From: Calothrix brevissima NIES-22
Lineage (GTDB): Bacteria > Cyanobacteriota > Cyanobacteriia > Cyanobacteriales > Nostocaceae
Direction: 5' to 3'
Length of the DNA stretch: 64,000 bases
Assembly (NCBI RefSeq): GCF_002367995.1
Contig: NZ_AP018207.1
Coordinates: 6,796,104-6,860,103 of the forward strand
The notes beneath the pieces were generated by a model. It saw only the letters and a program-made list of their open reading frames with translations. It had not been told where the DNA came from and searched no databases. Both the position numbers and the translations under genes were made by a program. The first letter of the stretch is position 1. The number at the start of each line of letters is the position of its first letter. This document shows, piece after piece, positions 44,382-54,987 of the stretch.

Positions 44382-46979
44382 TTACGATGCAGAACTCTTA
44401 GATTTAGCTTCCAAATTTTCTAAGCGGCTGCGCAATTCTTGATTTTGTTGCTTAACTTGATCGAGTTCTTCACGCAAATTCCGCAGTGCATTTTCTGTAC
44501 CAATATTACCTTGTACCCGCGTAATCTCTTCATCAGCATAACGCCGCACCCGCCCATCTGGGGTTTGATCGGCTAGCGATCGCAATATGCCAATGGCTTT
44601 GGGTGTCTCCATTTGTCCTAAGGCGATAACTACTGCTACTTGGGTTAAGAAGAAGCTTTCTTTGGCTAGTTCGCCTAATCTTTCTAAAATCCGTTCTAAA
44701 TTGACGGGATTTTGCCCGACGGAGATTTTCCCTAAGGCGCGGATGGTGGCGAGGCGTAAGGCTTGGGGTACGCCGGGTTTGGTGTATTCTAAGAGCAGGT
44801 TTAAGGCTGCTTCTGAGGTTTTGAGTTCGGCTAAACCTGCGATCGCGCCACTGCGAACTACTTCGTTCCAGCCTTGTCTTTCTTCTAGAACTGATTTCAG
44901 CAGTTTCAGAACTTTTTCTTCTCTAGGTTTTTCGTCTAGGTTAGCAGATGCGATCGCGCCTATCGCCCGACAAGCTGCTGATTCTACATAGTAACTGCGA
45001 TCGCCATCTTGGACTAAGCCTTTGATAGCCTTATAGCTTTCCATAGTTTTGGTTTTTGCTAGCGCATCAACTACAGAGCGACGCACATAAGGACTTTTAT
45101 CTGCTAAACCAACGACTAACCCATCAAAGGCTTGATCCAATTTAATTTCGGCTAATTGTTTGGCGACTTCAACGCGCACGCCCCAAAATCCGTCATTTTT
45201 TAACGCCGCAGATAAAGCTTTTGTCGCTTCTAAACCGCCTTTTTTGGCTAAGGCTTCAGCTGCATAAATCCGCGAAAGTGGATCGGGATCGAATTCTAAC
45301 TGCGCTTTTAATTCGGGAATTGGATATTCTAAAGTAACAGTTTTTAGGTAATTATTCCCGACATCAAAGCTAATAAATTGGGGTTTGGTTTCGAGGGGGA
45401 AATAAAAACTTTGTTCCCGTTCGTTTACCCTAACTGTAAAGGTTTTGATTTGGGGAGATGTACCCGCTTCACTATAACCAAAGCCGATGGGAATTTTTAA
45501 ATCAAATAACTCTTTACTTTGATTATTTTTGGCTTGAGTTTGGGTAACTGTTACCTTAGCTAAATTTGCATCGCCATCCCAAGCGTAAGCAACTTTAAAA
45601 TCAGGATGACCGCCACGATAAACATATTGGTCAAAGAGGAAGGCTAAATTTCTGCCGGTGGCTTTTTCAATTGCTCTTAATAAGTCTACTGTTTCGACAG
45701 TTTTATGAGCATTATCTTGGACAAAGGTGTGAATCGCAGGCCAAAACAATTCCTCTCCTAATTCCGCCCGAATCATGTGATAAACACAAGAACCTTTTTC
45801 ATAAATATGGCGATCATAAAGTTCAATTGCTTCGCGATAAACGTGAGTTACCATCGGGCGGCGATAACGTCCGCTATCTTCACTAATGTAACTCCGCGCT
45901 TCTAATAAGCGATAATAGGCGGCTTCTTGACTACCATATTCTTTTTCTGTCCACATTACCTCAGAATAAGAAGCCATTCCTTCTTTAATCCAAGCATGTG
46001 ACCAATGTTTAATGACTAGCAAATCGCCAAACCATTGGTGTGCTAATTCGTGAACTACTAAACTTTCGGTGTTGCGATTATCTAAAGCGGCGCGTTCATC
46101 TATTAAACAGCGATCGGTTAATAAGGTGGTAGAAGTATTTTCCATCCCGCCGAAAATAAAATCATCGACGCAAACCTGCGCATATTTAGGAAAAGCATAT
46201 TTATAACCATACTTTTCGCTTAAAAATTCGATCATGCGGGGAGTTTTGCCCATGCTGCGTTTCGCATCTGCTTCTCTACCCTTTTCTACATAATAGGTGA
46301 CGGGTTTTCCTTGCCATTCATCGCGTATTTCGGCAAAGTCACCAATGGCTAATGTCATTAAATAGGTAGGATGGATTTCTTGCTGCGACCAATGGTAAAT
46401 TTTATATTTATCATCATCCTTAGTTTCGATGAGTTCGCCGTTAGAAATCGCGATTAAATGTTTAGGAATGCGGACGCGGATTTCTGAGGTTGAAAGTTGT
46501 CCGGGATAGTCGAAGCAAGGAAACCAGAAGCGAGAATCTTCGTCTTCTCCTTGTGTCCAGACTTGGGTGGGCTTGTTGGGGTAGTGTTTGTCTGGTTGAA
46601 TAAAGTAGATACCGCGTTGGGGTTTTTCTACAGAATATGCGATCGCAATTAATAAGCGCTTACCCACCTCAGTCGGCGTTGCCAGCTTAATTACTAGCTT
46701 TTCGCCATCATAGTCAAACTTTTGCTCTACCTCATCCACCTGCACAGATTGAATATTCAAGTTGACAGCATCCAAAGTCAGACTATCAATTCCATTGCGG
46801 ATAGGCGACAAGCGAATGCTGCAACTGCCAGAATAACTTTGGTTAGGAATATCCAAACTTAGATCTAAAAAAATATGCTCTACTTGTCCAGGGCGATCGG
46901 GATTGTAATGAGGTTTTGCGCCTGGTAACTCAAAAGATCTGTGACCGTTATTTTCTGTATCGAAATAAAAATTGGACAT
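44382..46979 (-). CDS. M1-family metallo-aminopeptidase with HEAT repeats
   Basis: The 865-residue protein has an N-terminal M1 saddle domain, the substrate motif FGGMENTST, and the zinc site HELAHQW with a Glu 18 residues later (IKEGMASY). The C-terminal ~300 residues are HEAT repeats (VRRSVVDALAKTKTM, VRSGAIAGLAELKTSEAALN). The last ~35 residues form a coiled coil (LREELDQVKQQNQELRSRLE). M1 enzymes remove N-terminal amino acids from peptides. No signal peptide is evident, so it is probably cytoplasmic. The HEAT tail is typical of a cyanobacterial subgroup. Confidence 0.93.
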   Translation of the reverse strand: MSNFYFDTENNGHRSFELPGAKPHYNPDRPGQVEHIFLDLSLDIPNQSYSGSCSIRLSPIRNGIDSLTLDAVNLNIQSVQVDEVEQKFDYDGEKLVIKLATPTEVGKRLLIAIAYSVEKPQRGIYFIQPDKHYPNKPTQVWTQGEDEDSRFWFPCFDYPGQLSTSEIRVRIPKHLIAISNGELIETKDDDKYKIYHWSQQEIHPTYLMTLAIGDFAEIRDEWQGKPVTYYVEKGREADAKRSMGKTPRMIEFLSEKYGYKYAFPKYAQVCVDDFIFGGMENTSTTLLTDRCLIDERAALDNRNTESLVVHELAHQWFGDLLVIKHWSHAWIKEGMASYSEVMWTEKEYGSQEAAYYRLLEARSYISEDSGRYRRPMVTHVYREAIELYDRHIYEKGSCVYHMIRAELGEELFWPAIHTFVQDNAHKTVETVDLLRAIEKATGRNLAFLFDQYVYRGGHPDFKVAYAWDGDANLAKVTVTQTQAKNNQSKELFDLKIPIGFGYSEAGTSPQIKTFTVRVNEREQSFYFPLETKPQFISFDVGNNYLKTVTLEYPIPELKAQLEFDPDPLSRIYAAEALAKKGGLEATKALSAALKNDGFWGVRVEVAKQLAEIKLDQAFDGLVVGLADKSPYVRRSVVDALAKTKTMESYKAIKGLVQDGDRSYYVESAACRAIGAIASANLDEKPREEKVLKLLKSVLEERQGWNEVVRSGAIAGLAELKTSEAALNLLLEYTKPGVPQALRLATIRALGKISVGQNPVNLERILERLGELAKESFFLTQVAVVIALGQMETPKAIGILRSLADQTPDGRVRRYADEEITRVQGNIGTENALRNLREELDQVKQQNQELRSRLENLEAKSKSSAS

Positions 46980-47585
46980 TGATGGCTACTAACCTTATAT
47001 CTTGATAAGTCTGTTGGATGTAGTGAAAAATAGCGAGATTGGGTAGCTTTCCCAAATCAACTCAGCAATGTGGAAGGATAATCCTTTGGGGTTTGAGCAT
47101 CGGAATCGATTAAAAGCGGCGAAAAACTTCATCTCCTTTTGGGTAGTTCTCGTCCCACCGCTTTAGACATCGGATATGCAGCATTGGTTATTTCTTTCCC
47201 ATGCGCCATGCCCTATTCCCATCTCTCTCCCACATTTGCTTGCCCTGATGTAAGCTGATAACCTGCACTTTGTTGACATCAGCACAAGAGTCTCTTCTTG
47301 CTTAATGCCATTTAAGTACAAATGCTCCCAAGTATTTTTATAGCTTAGGACAGTTTGCTAAATACTAGCAGTAGATTTTTTAAGTGAAACAACATACTAT
47401 TTACGGATTTAGTTCTCATTCTGTTGTAGTAATTCTAGGAATGGTTTAAAACTATTGGTGTATAGCAATACTAACTTCGTCAGTGAATACCGCCAAGCTA
47501 GTAAAACTTATAAATACTTCCAAAAACTCTACAATGACGTTTTTACAAGCCTTCAGCACGATTGAAGGAAGAGAGGATAATTACA
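46980..47585. other. 606-base intergenic region
   Basis: The gap lies between divergent genes and shows no ORF with family features. It must hold promoters for both. TCGTCCCACCGCTTTAGACA and CATGCGCCATGCCC are of the dispersed-repeat type. A GAAGGAAGAGAGG run precedes the start at 47586. Confidence 0.45.
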
Positions 47586-49280
47586 ATGCCTGCAAGTAAA
47601 TCAAAGATTTTAATTCCTGTTATCAGTGCGGCTGTAGTCGTCACAGGGGGTATAGCTGCCTATATGTTTCTTAAAGGCGGCCCCATTGGCGATGGTGCGG
47701 GCGCTCTTGGCAGTGCTAAAGTAGTACCTTCTTCCGCGATCATGGCTACTTACATTACCACCGATCCTCAAGCTTGGGCGAAGTTGCAAGAGTTTGGTAC
47801 TCCCGAAGCTCAACAGTTACTTAATAAAGGTTTAGAGTCTTTCAATAAAGATGTATTTAAAGACAGTAATATTTCTTATGAAAAAGACATAAAACCTTGG
47901 GTTGGTGGTGTGATGGTGGCGATGTTACCGCCAAATCCAGTTAAACCAGCACAATTTAACCCGCCAACTGGGGCACCGACTCAACCCAGCAAGTTACAAT
48001 CAGAACCTAAAGTTCTCTTTGTAGTTGGAATTAAAGATAAAATTGGAGCTTTAAATTTTGGTAACAAATTAAAGGGACAAAAAGGAATTAAAATCCAAGA
48101 AACTGATTACAAAGGCGAAAAGATTACAGAAACCTCAGAATCAGAAAATAGTAAACCTACATATAGTGTAGTTTTAAATAATAGCCAAATAGTATTAGCG
48201 CCAGAAAAACAAACTATAGAACAAGCTATAGACACCTATAAAGGTCAAGCTTCTTTTGCGAGTAAAGAAGGTGCAAATAGCATCCTCAGCAAAGGAGTAG
48301 ATGTTAAAAATACCCTAGCCCAAATTTATATCCCCGACTATGCGGGGATGGTAAAACAGTTAGCAGCGGCGAATCCCCAAGGAACCCAGCTACCACCCCA
48401 AACCCTGAAGCAATTAGAGCAGGTAAAATCGATGGTGGCGGGTGTGGGTGTAGATGATGCAGGTTTGCGCCTAAAAGCGATCGCCAATTTAGATCCGCAA
48501 CTCAACAAATTCCAGTATCAAAATACGCCAGCTAAAATAGTCGGACAATTTCCCGCCGATACCCTAGCTTTAATTAGCGGACAAGGTATCAGCCGCACTT
48601 GGACAACCGTACTCGAACAGTCAAAAGATTATCCCGAATTTAACCAAGCAGTCGCCCAAGTTCGCCAACAACTTAAATCAAGCGTTGATTTGGATTTAGA
48701 TAAAGAAGTTCTCGGCTGGATGGATGGAGAATTTGCGGTAGGTGCGATTCCCTCAAATCAAGGAATCTTAGCCAGCGTAGGTTTTGGCGGCGCGTTAATA
48801 TTTGACACAAGCGATCGCAAAACCGCAGAAAGCACCCTCAGCAAACTAGACGAACTGATCAAAAAGCAAACCCTAACAGTAGCGCAAAAAGATATCGGCG
48901 GTAAAAAAGTCACCGAATGGCAAACCCCCCAAGGTGCTTTACTAGCACATGGATGGTTAGATCAGGATACAGTATTTATCGCCCTTGGTAGTCCCATCGC
49001 CGATGCGATCGCTGGTAATAAAACTCAAACCCTAGAAAATAGCGACACCTTCAAATCCGTCACAGCTTCCTTACAAAAACCCAATGGTGGATACTTCTAC
49101 CTAGATATGGACAAAACCATGACCATATTTAACCGTTTTGCAGCATTTCAACCAGTACCACCAGAAGCAAACGCAATTTTAAATTCCATTCGCGGTTTGG
49201 GTGTAACTGCTACCAGCCCTGATAAATCTGTCAGCCAAGTAGAAATGTTATTAGCACTCAAACCAAAAACCACAAAATAG
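47586..49280 (+). CDS. DUF3352 membrane-anchored protein
   Basis: The 564-residue protein starts at PASKSKILIPVISAAVVVTG, an N-terminal membrane anchor (~8-30), followed by a large extracytoplasmic region. Features such as PSSAIMATYITTDPQAWAKL, GWMDGEFAVGAIP and GGYFYLDMDKTMTIF are those of the cyanobacterial DUF3352 family. The function is unknown. The open frame begins at 47562, but the ATG at 47586 puts the hydrophobic segment at the proper distance. It is monocistronic. Confidence 0.85.
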   Translation: MPASKSKILIPVISAAVVVTGGIAAYMFLKGGPIGDGAGALGSAKVVPSSAIMATYITTDPQAWAKLQEFGTPEAQQLLNKGLESFNKDVFKDSNISYEKDIKPWVGGVMVAMLPPNPVKPAQFNPPTGAPTQPSKLQSEPKVLFVVGIKDKIGALNFGNKLKGQKGIKIQETDYKGEKITETSESENSKPTYSVVLNNSQIVLAPEKQTIEQAIDTYKGQASFASKEGANSILSKGVDVKNTLAQIYIPDYAGMVKQLAAANPQGTQLPPQTLKQLEQVKSMVAGVGVDDAGLRLKAIANLDPQLNKFQYQNTPAKIVGQFPADTLALISGQGISRTWTTVLEQSKDYPEFNQAVAQVRQQLKSSVDLDLDKEVLGWMDGEFAVGAIPSNQGILASVGFGGALIFDTSDRKTAESTLSKLDELIKKQTLTVAQKDIGGKKVTEWQTPQGALLAHGWLDQDTVFIALGSPIADAIAGNKTQTLENSDTFKSVTASLQKPNGGYFYLDMDKTMTIFNRFAAFQPVPPEANAILNSIRGLGVTATSPDKSVSQVEMLLALKPKTTK

Positions 49281-49362
49281 AAAGGAATAGCAACTCGTAG
49301 GGGCGGGGTTACCCCCACCTGTGTCAACTTAACGTAAAACCCGCTTTGTAGCCAGGTTTTTG

Positions 49363-49460
49363 CCCTCACCCCCAACCCCTCTCCCACCGGGAGAGGGGAG
49401 CAAGAGATTTAATTCCCCTTCTCCAGGGGGAGAAGGGGTGAGGGGATGAGGGCGCGAGGG
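49363..49460. repeat. CCCTCTCCC/GGGAGAGGG inverted-repeat cluster
   Basis: CCCCTCTCCCACCGGGAGAG and CCCCTTCTCCAGGGGGAGAA form two hairpins, embedded between CCTCACCCCCAACCCC and GGGGTGAGGGGATGAGGG, which pair over a longer distance. This is a common cyanobacterial dispersed repeat, placed after the DUF3352 gene. Confidence 0.8.
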
Positions 49461-49743
49461 TTTTTGTACAACACGCGCTGTATATAGCTTTTAGCTTAAG
49501 TTGACACCAATGGGGATAACCCCGCCCCTAAAATTTGGCATAATTAATTTTTTGCAGTTCCCTTAATCAAAACAACTGACGCACAAATCCTCTCAAACTC
49601 TTATTACTCTGCGTCCTCTGCGGTTTATTTTGACCTTACCTTTACGTAAATCGCGATCAATTTTGCTATACATCTACAAGATATAAGCGATCGCGCCACC
49701 ATCACAGCGTTAAAATAAACCCATACATCGCAACGCCATCACC

Positions 49744-50403
49744 ATGTCCCTTGCCAAAGAATTAGACACCGTTCAAGACAGCCAAGAAGATGTTATTCTT
49801 CCTCCAGGTGACTTATACAGCGATGAACCTCCCTTTGAAAGTGACTTAAATCTAGAGCAAATAATTCTACTTTTCAAATGTCTGGAATGGTTATGGCGAG
49901 ACAGAACAGATTTCTACGCCGCAGGAAATCTCACTATTTATTACAGCTTAAATAAACTCAAAACCGAGAACTTCCGAGGCCCAGATTTTTTTGTTGTCCT
50001 AGACACCGAACGGAAAACCCGTAAAAGTTGGGTAGTATGGGAAGAAGACGGTAAATATCCTAACTTTATTCTCGAAATTCTTTCCGAATCAACAGCAAAT
50101 ACCGACAAAGATTTAAAGAAAAAGATTTATCAAAATACCTTTCGTACCCCTGATTATTTTTGGTTTGACCCTTACACCTTAGAATTTGCTGGGTTTCATT
50201 TAGTTGATGGTCAATATCAACCCCTAGAACCAAATCCTCAAGGACATTTGTGGAGTCAACAACTAGGGTTATATTTAGGCATTCATCAGGGACTATTACG
50301 ATTTTTCACCACAGCCGGCAAGCTAGTACCAACCCCAGAAGAAACCGCAGAAAAATTAGCCGCTAAACTGCGAGAATTAAATATAGATCCAGACACAATC
50401 TAA
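49744..50403 (+). CDS. Uma2-family (DUF820) putative endonuclease
   Basis: The 219-residue protein belongs to the Uma2/DUF820 family, which has a PD-(D/E)xK-like fold: GPDFFVVLDT, PNFILEILSESTANTDKDLK (Glu...Lys active-site region) and YFWFDPYTLEFAGFHL. The C-terminus has ETAEKLAAKLRELNI, a helix common in the family. These genes are multiplied in cyanobacteria and their role is not established. No partner gene is adjacent. Confidence 0.85.
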   Translation: MSLAKELDTVQDSQEDVILPPGDLYSDEPPFESDLNLEQIILLFKCLEWLWRDRTDFYAAGNLTIYYSLNKLKTENFRGPDFFVVLDTERKTRKSWVVWEEDGKYPNFILEILSESTANTDKDLKKKIYQNTFRTPDYFWFDPYTLEFAGFHLVDGQYQPLEPNPQGHLWSQQLGLYLGIHQGLLRFFTTAGKLVPTPEETAEKLAAKLRELNIDPDTI

Positions 50404-50559
50404 TACCAATTTGAAAAAAGAATATCACAAGCAGCAGGGGAGCAGAGAGCAAGGGAGAAGACAAGTCTTTTTTGCTGAAAATGCGCTAGCTTTATCATTT
50501 ACACATAGTCAGTACTCATTTTTATAATTTTAGTAAACAAAAAAGGCGATCGCCTTCTC

Positions 50560-50835
50560 ATTTATTTAAATCAAGTACTCATTTTCCTGTTTTAAGTAAG
50601 CAAAAAGCCATTTCACCTACTCATTCAGCCTTTTCGCTTACTCATTATCGTGTTTTCCGCAAGTAAAATACCATTTCACCTACTCATTAAGCCATATCGT
50701 TTACTCATTTCGGTAAATCGCGCACTAATTTTAGTGTTTTCCGCAAGTAAAAAGCCATATTGCTTACCCATTTTGGTAAATCGTGTACACATTTTAGTGT
50801 TTTCCGCAAGTAAAAAGCCATATTGCTTGCTCAAA
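50560..50835. repeat. Degenerate tandem repeat, ~63-84-base period
   Basis: Units built from TTTTCCGCAAGTAAAAAGCC and TACTCATTTCGGTAAATCG recur. The two best copies (starting at 50729 and 50792) have a 63-base period, and earlier copies are more diverged. Because 63 is divisible by three, an ORF (50650-50949) runs through with a 21-residue repeat (LVFSASKKPYCL), but its residue content looks non-protein. It is probably a noncoding repeat upstream of the methyltransferase. Confidence 0.7.
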
Positions 50836-51023
50836 AAATTATCCCTTGAAGAGAGCGAAGACTATAATAATTGTCTTCTTCTTCCTGTGCTGATCAAATT
50901 TTTTATTTGCAAGTCCAAAATAGAAGATTTGCACCAGATATTTAGATAATTGCAACTGCTGCTAGACTAGCAACCAGCAACTATGTCATAAGTTAAAAAG
51001 GCTGTTGAGCATAAATTAATCCT

Positions 51024-51944
51024 ATGACTGCTGCTGTAAATAACGCTCCTGGTTTAGCTTCCCGCTTGGTAAATGGCGTACTCGCAATTAAGCCTTTAGC
51101 CAACCTAGCCAAGCACCGCGCCAGACAAATGATGATTAAACGTGCCGAGAAAATGGGCGTACCTTGGACGCAGGAAGTAGCACAACTCCACGCCCGTGAT
51201 TGGACAAATGAACTAGCTAAAGTCGAAAATCCCCAGCTTTCCTACCCAGACTACTACCTCACCTCATTTCATGCCTATGAAACCGGTAATATGAGTTGGC
51301 AAGCTGCATTTGAAGTAGAACCTGCGGCTTATGCTGTTCACGCGAAAATCTGGCAAGGTGCTGAGGCGCAAGGTGATGTCAAATTGCGCCAAAATTACCA
51401 CGATATTTTGAAAAATCAAATTCCTAAGCCACCGCAAGATATTTTAGATATCGGGTGCAGTGTGGGAATGAGTACCTTTGCTCTCCAAGAACTGTATCCC
51501 CAAGCCAAACTCACCGGTTTAGATTTATCGCCCTACTTCTTAGCTGTAGCCGAATATCGATCGCAACAACGTCATTCAAATATAAACTGGGTTCATGCAC
51601 CAGCCGAAACCACAGGATTACCAGATGCTTCCTTTGATTTAGTTTCCATTTTTCTGGTATGTCACGAATTACCCCAGTCGCCCACCAAGCAAATTTTTGC
51701 TGAAGCACGGCGGTTACTGCGTCCCGGTGGACACATAGGAATTATGGACATGAATCCTCAATCAGAAGCCTTCGTGAAAATGCCACCTTATATTTTGACT
51801 CTGCTTAAAAGTACTGAACCTTATTTAGATGAGTACTTCAACTTAGATATTGCCCAAGCCTTAGTGGAAGCTGGTTTCCAAACTCCCACAATTACCACTA
51901 ACAGTCCCCGTCATCGTACAGTCATTGCTCAAGTAAGTGGTTGA
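51024..51944 (+). CDS. Class I SAM-dependent methyltransferase
   Basis: The 306-residue protein has a helical N-terminal ~130 residues, then a methyltransferase domain with motif I ILDIGCSVGMSTFALQ, LTGLDLSPYFLAVA, and motifs near LVSIFLVCHELPQ and LRPGGHIGIMDMN. It resembles ubiquinone/menaquinone-type methyltransferases, but the substrate is unknown. The stop overlaps the GTG start of the next gene by 8 bases, implying translational coupling. Confidence 0.85.
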   Translation: MTAAVNNAPGLASRLVNGVLAIKPLANLAKHRARQMMIKRAEKMGVPWTQEVAQLHARDWTNELAKVENPQLSYPDYYLTSFHAYETGNMSWQAAFEVEPAAYAVHAKIWQGAEAQGDVKLRQNYHDILKNQIPKPPQDILDIGCSVGMSTFALQELYPQAKLTGLDLSPYFLAVAEYRSQQRHSNINWVHAPAETTGLPDASFDLVSIFLVCHELPQSPTKQIFAEARRLLRPGGHIGIMDMNPQSEAFVKMPPYILTLLKSTEPYLDEYFNLDIAQALVEAGFQTPTITTNSPRHRTVIAQVSG

Positions 51945-52890
51945 GTTTTTGGTACTGCTGTCGTCAGCAGTCATTCCACCACTAATACTGCTTTTTTACT
52001 ATCGTTACCGTATTTTTACTGCCCCACCAATTATCAGATTACTGTTGTTATTTTTCTGTGGGGCAATATCTGGAATTATCGCTCTCAATTTACAAATAGG
52101 CTTTGAATATGTCGCCAATTGGGTTGTGAATTGGCGACGAATCAGCTATTCACTTCCGGGTATTGCTTTACGGCAAATTGTAGAAATTGGGCCGATTGAA
52201 GAAGGTTGTAAGTTTTTAGCAGTTATTATCCCTACCTACTATTTCCAACGTCGGTATAAATTACGCCCTAGCACTATTTTCCTCTTTACCATAGTTGTAG
52301 CTTTGGGATTCACCGCCCAAGAAAACTGGATTTACCTGTACTACAACACAGCATCAATTCTCGATCGCAGTATTGGTACACCAGTTCATGCGCTGTTCTC
52401 TGCACCTTGGGGTTACGCCTTAGCCATGAGGTTGAATCATCGCAGAAATAGCTTGTTAACAGCTTGGCTAAATTCTGTGTTTTGTCACGCCCTAGTCAAT
52501 GTTTTATCTAGTACGTGGCGCTATTTACCTCCTGTACAGTTCCTCAGCTATGGCTTTTTTCCCTTTCTGTTGTGGATGTTTTGGCGAATAGAACAATTAC
52601 TGCGGAGAGTAGAAGGTAAACCGCCAATTCAACTTATATCCGCCCATACACCCCAGATTCGTTACTGGCAGATGGGTTTAGCGGGATTTGCACTAATTTT
52701 AGGGGGAAATGCCATTTTTGGCTTATTTATTTTAGGGAGAAAACTCAGCCCTCTAAATTGGCAGGATTTTCTCGATCCGATAGTCCTATGGTATACAGTA
52801 ACCAGGTTATTCATCAATTTAAACTTTGCCGCGATCGCTTGGCTAATTTATCGTTATTTACGCCGACAAGCCCGACGACGATATTTTTAA
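51937..52890 (+). CDS. PrsW-like intramembrane protease family protein
   Basis: The 317-residue protein is very hydrophobic, with about seven or eight membrane segments. The PrsW/RceI-type motifs are GPIEEGCKFLAV (paired Glu), GFTAQENWIYLY, PVHALFSAPWGYALAM and VFCHALVNV, which place Glu and His in membrane helices as in PrsW. PrsW proteins cleave membrane-bound substrates such as anti-sigma factors. The start is GTG 51937, overlapping the methyltransferase. Confidence 0.83.
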   Translation: MVEFLVLLSSAVIPPLILLFYYRYRIFTAPPIIRLLLLFFCGAISGIIALNLQIGFEYVANWVVNWRRISYSLPGIALRQIVEIGPIEEGCKFLAVIIPTYYFQRRYKLRPSTIFLFTIVVALGFTAQENWIYLYYNTASILDRSIGTPVHALFSAPWGYALAMRLNHRRNSLLTAWLNSVFCHALVNVLSSTWRYLPPVQFLSYGFFPFLLWMFWRIEQLLRRVEGKPPIQLISAHTPQIRYWQMGLAGFALILGGNAIFGLFILGRKLSPLNWQDFLDPIVLWYTVTRLFINLNFAAIAWLIYRYLRRQARRRYF

Positions 52891-52954
52891 CAATTCAAAA
52901 TTCAAAAATAAATTAGAAAATCAGGCTACTAGCAATCTGACAAAATAATGCGAC

Positions 52955-52997
52955 AGATTGTAGGGGCATGGCACTGCCATGACCTCTAGAATAGACC
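52955..52997. repeat. Dispersed palindromic repeat, copy 3 (inverted)
   Basis: TTGTAGGGGCATGGCACTGC then CATGACCTCTAGAATAGAC is the reverse orientation of the copy at 30017, with two changes in the palindrome. It lies in the gap between the PrsW-like and J-domain genes, which is otherwise filled by CTTTGCGCCTTTGCGCC-type repeats. Confidence 0.8.
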
Positions 52998-53206
52998 TCT
53001 TGCAAAAGTCCTAATTTTCGCGTTCTTCTTTGCGCCTTTGCGCCTACTCTGCGAGAACGGCTTCGCCGAATGCGTGAGCTTTTCAAATGATTAATCAACA
53101 ACGCCAAAATATTTATGCAAGAAGTCTAATATCTATATGTTTCGCCAACATTATTTAACTTGATATAAAAAGCTTTCAAATCAATCAACAATCAACTATT
53201 GCTTAT

Positions 53207-53893
53207 CTATTTCACAGCAGCTTGTGCTTCATAATGTAATCTCCTCGCAATGCGGAAAAGTTCTTGCCCCGTGTGCAAATAATGCTCATCGTAATTGAGG
53301 GGAAAATAAGCTAACTCTTCCAAACCATCAGCTACTTGATTCAAACTGTAATAAAGATGCGCTGCTGTCCTTGCTAAACTTGGGGGATTCGGTAGAGAAC
53401 GAAAAGCTAATTGCGCTTGCTTCAGGTCATCTTTACAACCTGTTAAATAATCTTGAAATTCTTCTAACAACTCATCATCAAAAGGATCTGCGGCTAGTTC
53501 ATCAATTTGTTCTTCTAAAGAATTGAGAATGTCAGAAAGTATATCGTTAACTGGTTGATAAACTAAGCGCAGCCATTCTTCAATTAGTTCATCAACATCT
53601 TTACCGGCGTGTTTTGTCGCTTGGTAATGTTTTTGTGCCGATGCTGTACGCTGTTGGCGGCTATTTAATTTTTGCTCGCTATCTTTAAGCTGTTGGTCGT
53701 AATTTAAGCGAGTTTCCGCATCGCTTAAAACTTCATAAGCCGCATTAATCCGAATAATCTGCTCTTTATCTGCCGTTTCCTGATTACTATCAGGATGAAA
53801 TAATTTTACCTGGCGGCGATAAGCTTGCTTAATCTCCGCCAGGCTAGCATTGGGACTAACTTGAAGAATTTCGTAGTGATTAGAATCGACCAT
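53207..53893 (-). CDS. J-domain (DnaJ-like) protein
   Basis: The 228-residue protein has an N-terminal J domain (HYEILQVSPNASLAEIKQAY, HPD motif in LFHPDSN, then INAAYEVLSDAETRLNYD) and a helical C-terminal region without zinc finger or client-binding domain, so it is a type III J protein. It would stimulate a DnaK ATPase for a particular client. It lies 16 bases downstream of cysK on the same strand and is probably cotranscribed. Confidence 0.9.
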   Translation of the reverse strand: MVDSNHYEILQVSPNASLAEIKQAYRRQVKLFHPDSNQETADKEQIIRINAAYEVLSDAETRLNYDQQLKDSEQKLNSRQQRTASAQKHYQATKHAGKDVDELIEEWLRLVYQPVNDILSDILNSLEEQIDELAADPFDDELLEEFQDYLTGCKDDLKQAQLAFRSLPNPPSLARTAAHLYYSLNQVADGLEELAYFPLNYDEHYLHTGQELFRIARRLHYEAQAAVK

Positions 53894-53909
53894 TAATCCA
53901 AATTGATAG

Positions 53910-54872
53910 CTAGCTGATGCTAGCGGCTATTCTGTCCTCCAAATCTTGAAATAATGGCGTAGTTAAATACCTTTCTCCAAAACTTGGCTGAATGACGACA
54001 ATTAAACGCCCTTCGTTTTCTTGGCGTTGGGCAACTTTGACGGCGGCACATAAGGCGGCACCACTGGAAATCCCAGATAGTAAGCCTTCTTCTCTAGCTA
54101 AACGCCGACCATAAGCGATCGCTTCTTCATCGGTGACTGTAATCACTTCATCAATCAATTCTAGCTTCAGCACTTGAGGAATAAAACCTGCACCAATTCC
54201 TTGAATTTTATGTGCCCCAGGTCTACCTCCAGATAATACTGGGCTATTACTTGGTTCAACTGCGATCGCCTGAAAACTCGGCTTACGGGCTTTGATTACT
54301 TCTGCTACACCTGTAATCGTACCACCTGTACCTACCCCAGCCACAATCATATCTACCTGACCATCAGTATCTTCCCAGATTTCCTCAGCAGTAGTTTCTC
54401 GATGTACTTTAGCATTCGCCGGATTGCGGAACTGCTGCAACATATAGGCATGGGGCGTTTTATTCACTATTTCCTGCGCCCGACGAATTGCCCCGCTCAT
54501 ACCTTCAATTCCTGGTGTCAGTTCCAGTTCCGCCCCATAAGCGCGCAACATTGCCCGTCTTTCCCCACTCATAGTTTCGGGCATTGTCAAAATTAACCGA
54601 TAACCCTTAGCCGCAGCTGCCATTGCCAATGCAATTCCTGTATTCCCGGAAGTAGGTTCTACCAATATAGTTTTTTGCGGAGTAATTAACCCCTCCTGTT
54701 CTGCTGCATTAATCATACTGACCCCAATTCTGTCTTTCACCGATGCAGAAGGGTTGAGACTTTCCAACTTCACCACAATTTGCGCCACACACCCTTCCGC
54801 CTGGGGAATCCGGTTTAATTTGACTAAAGGTGTACGACCAACAAGTTCTGTAATGTTACTAACAATTCGCAT
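53910..54872 (-). CDS. cysK: Cysteine synthase A
   Basis: The 320-residue PLP enzyme has [10 protein letters not shown], the PLP Lys in [13 protein letters not shown], the [14 protein letters not shown] substrate loop, [14 protein letters not shown] (phosphate-binding Gly loop) and [14 protein letters not shown]. It makes cysteine from O-acetylserine and sulfide. An Rrf2-family regulator is encoded 115 bases upstream in the same direction, which suggests CymR-like regulation of sulfur assimilation. Confidence 0.95.
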   Translation of the reverse strand: MRIVSNITELVGRTPLVKLNRIPQAEGCVAQIVVKLESLNPSASVKDRIGVSMINAAEQEGLITPQKTILVEPTSGNTGIALAMAAAAKGYRLILTMPETMSGERRAMLRAYGAELELTPGIEGMSGAIRRAQEIVNKTPHAYMLQQFRNPANAKVHRETTAEEIWEDTDGQVDMIVAGVGTGGTITGVAEVIKARKPSFQAIAVEPSNSPVLSGGRPGAHKIQGIGAGFIPQVLKLELIDEVITVTDEEAIAYGRRLAREEGLLSGISSGAALCAAVKVAQRQENEGRLIVVIQPSFGERYLTTPLFQDLEDRIAASIS

Positions 54873-54987
54873 AATTATTCCTGATTTTGGTTATAAATTC
54901 TGGCGCATTTAACAAATGACAAAGCGCAAAGTCTGAGCGCCGGCTTCCGGCGAACAGAACTTTGTAAGAATGACAAATGACTATGGA

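Noticed and set aside
50650-50949. 99-codon ORF with 21-residue repeats
   Set aside because: It is explained by the 63-base tandem repeat. No start context or family features are present, so it is kept only as a low-interest finding.
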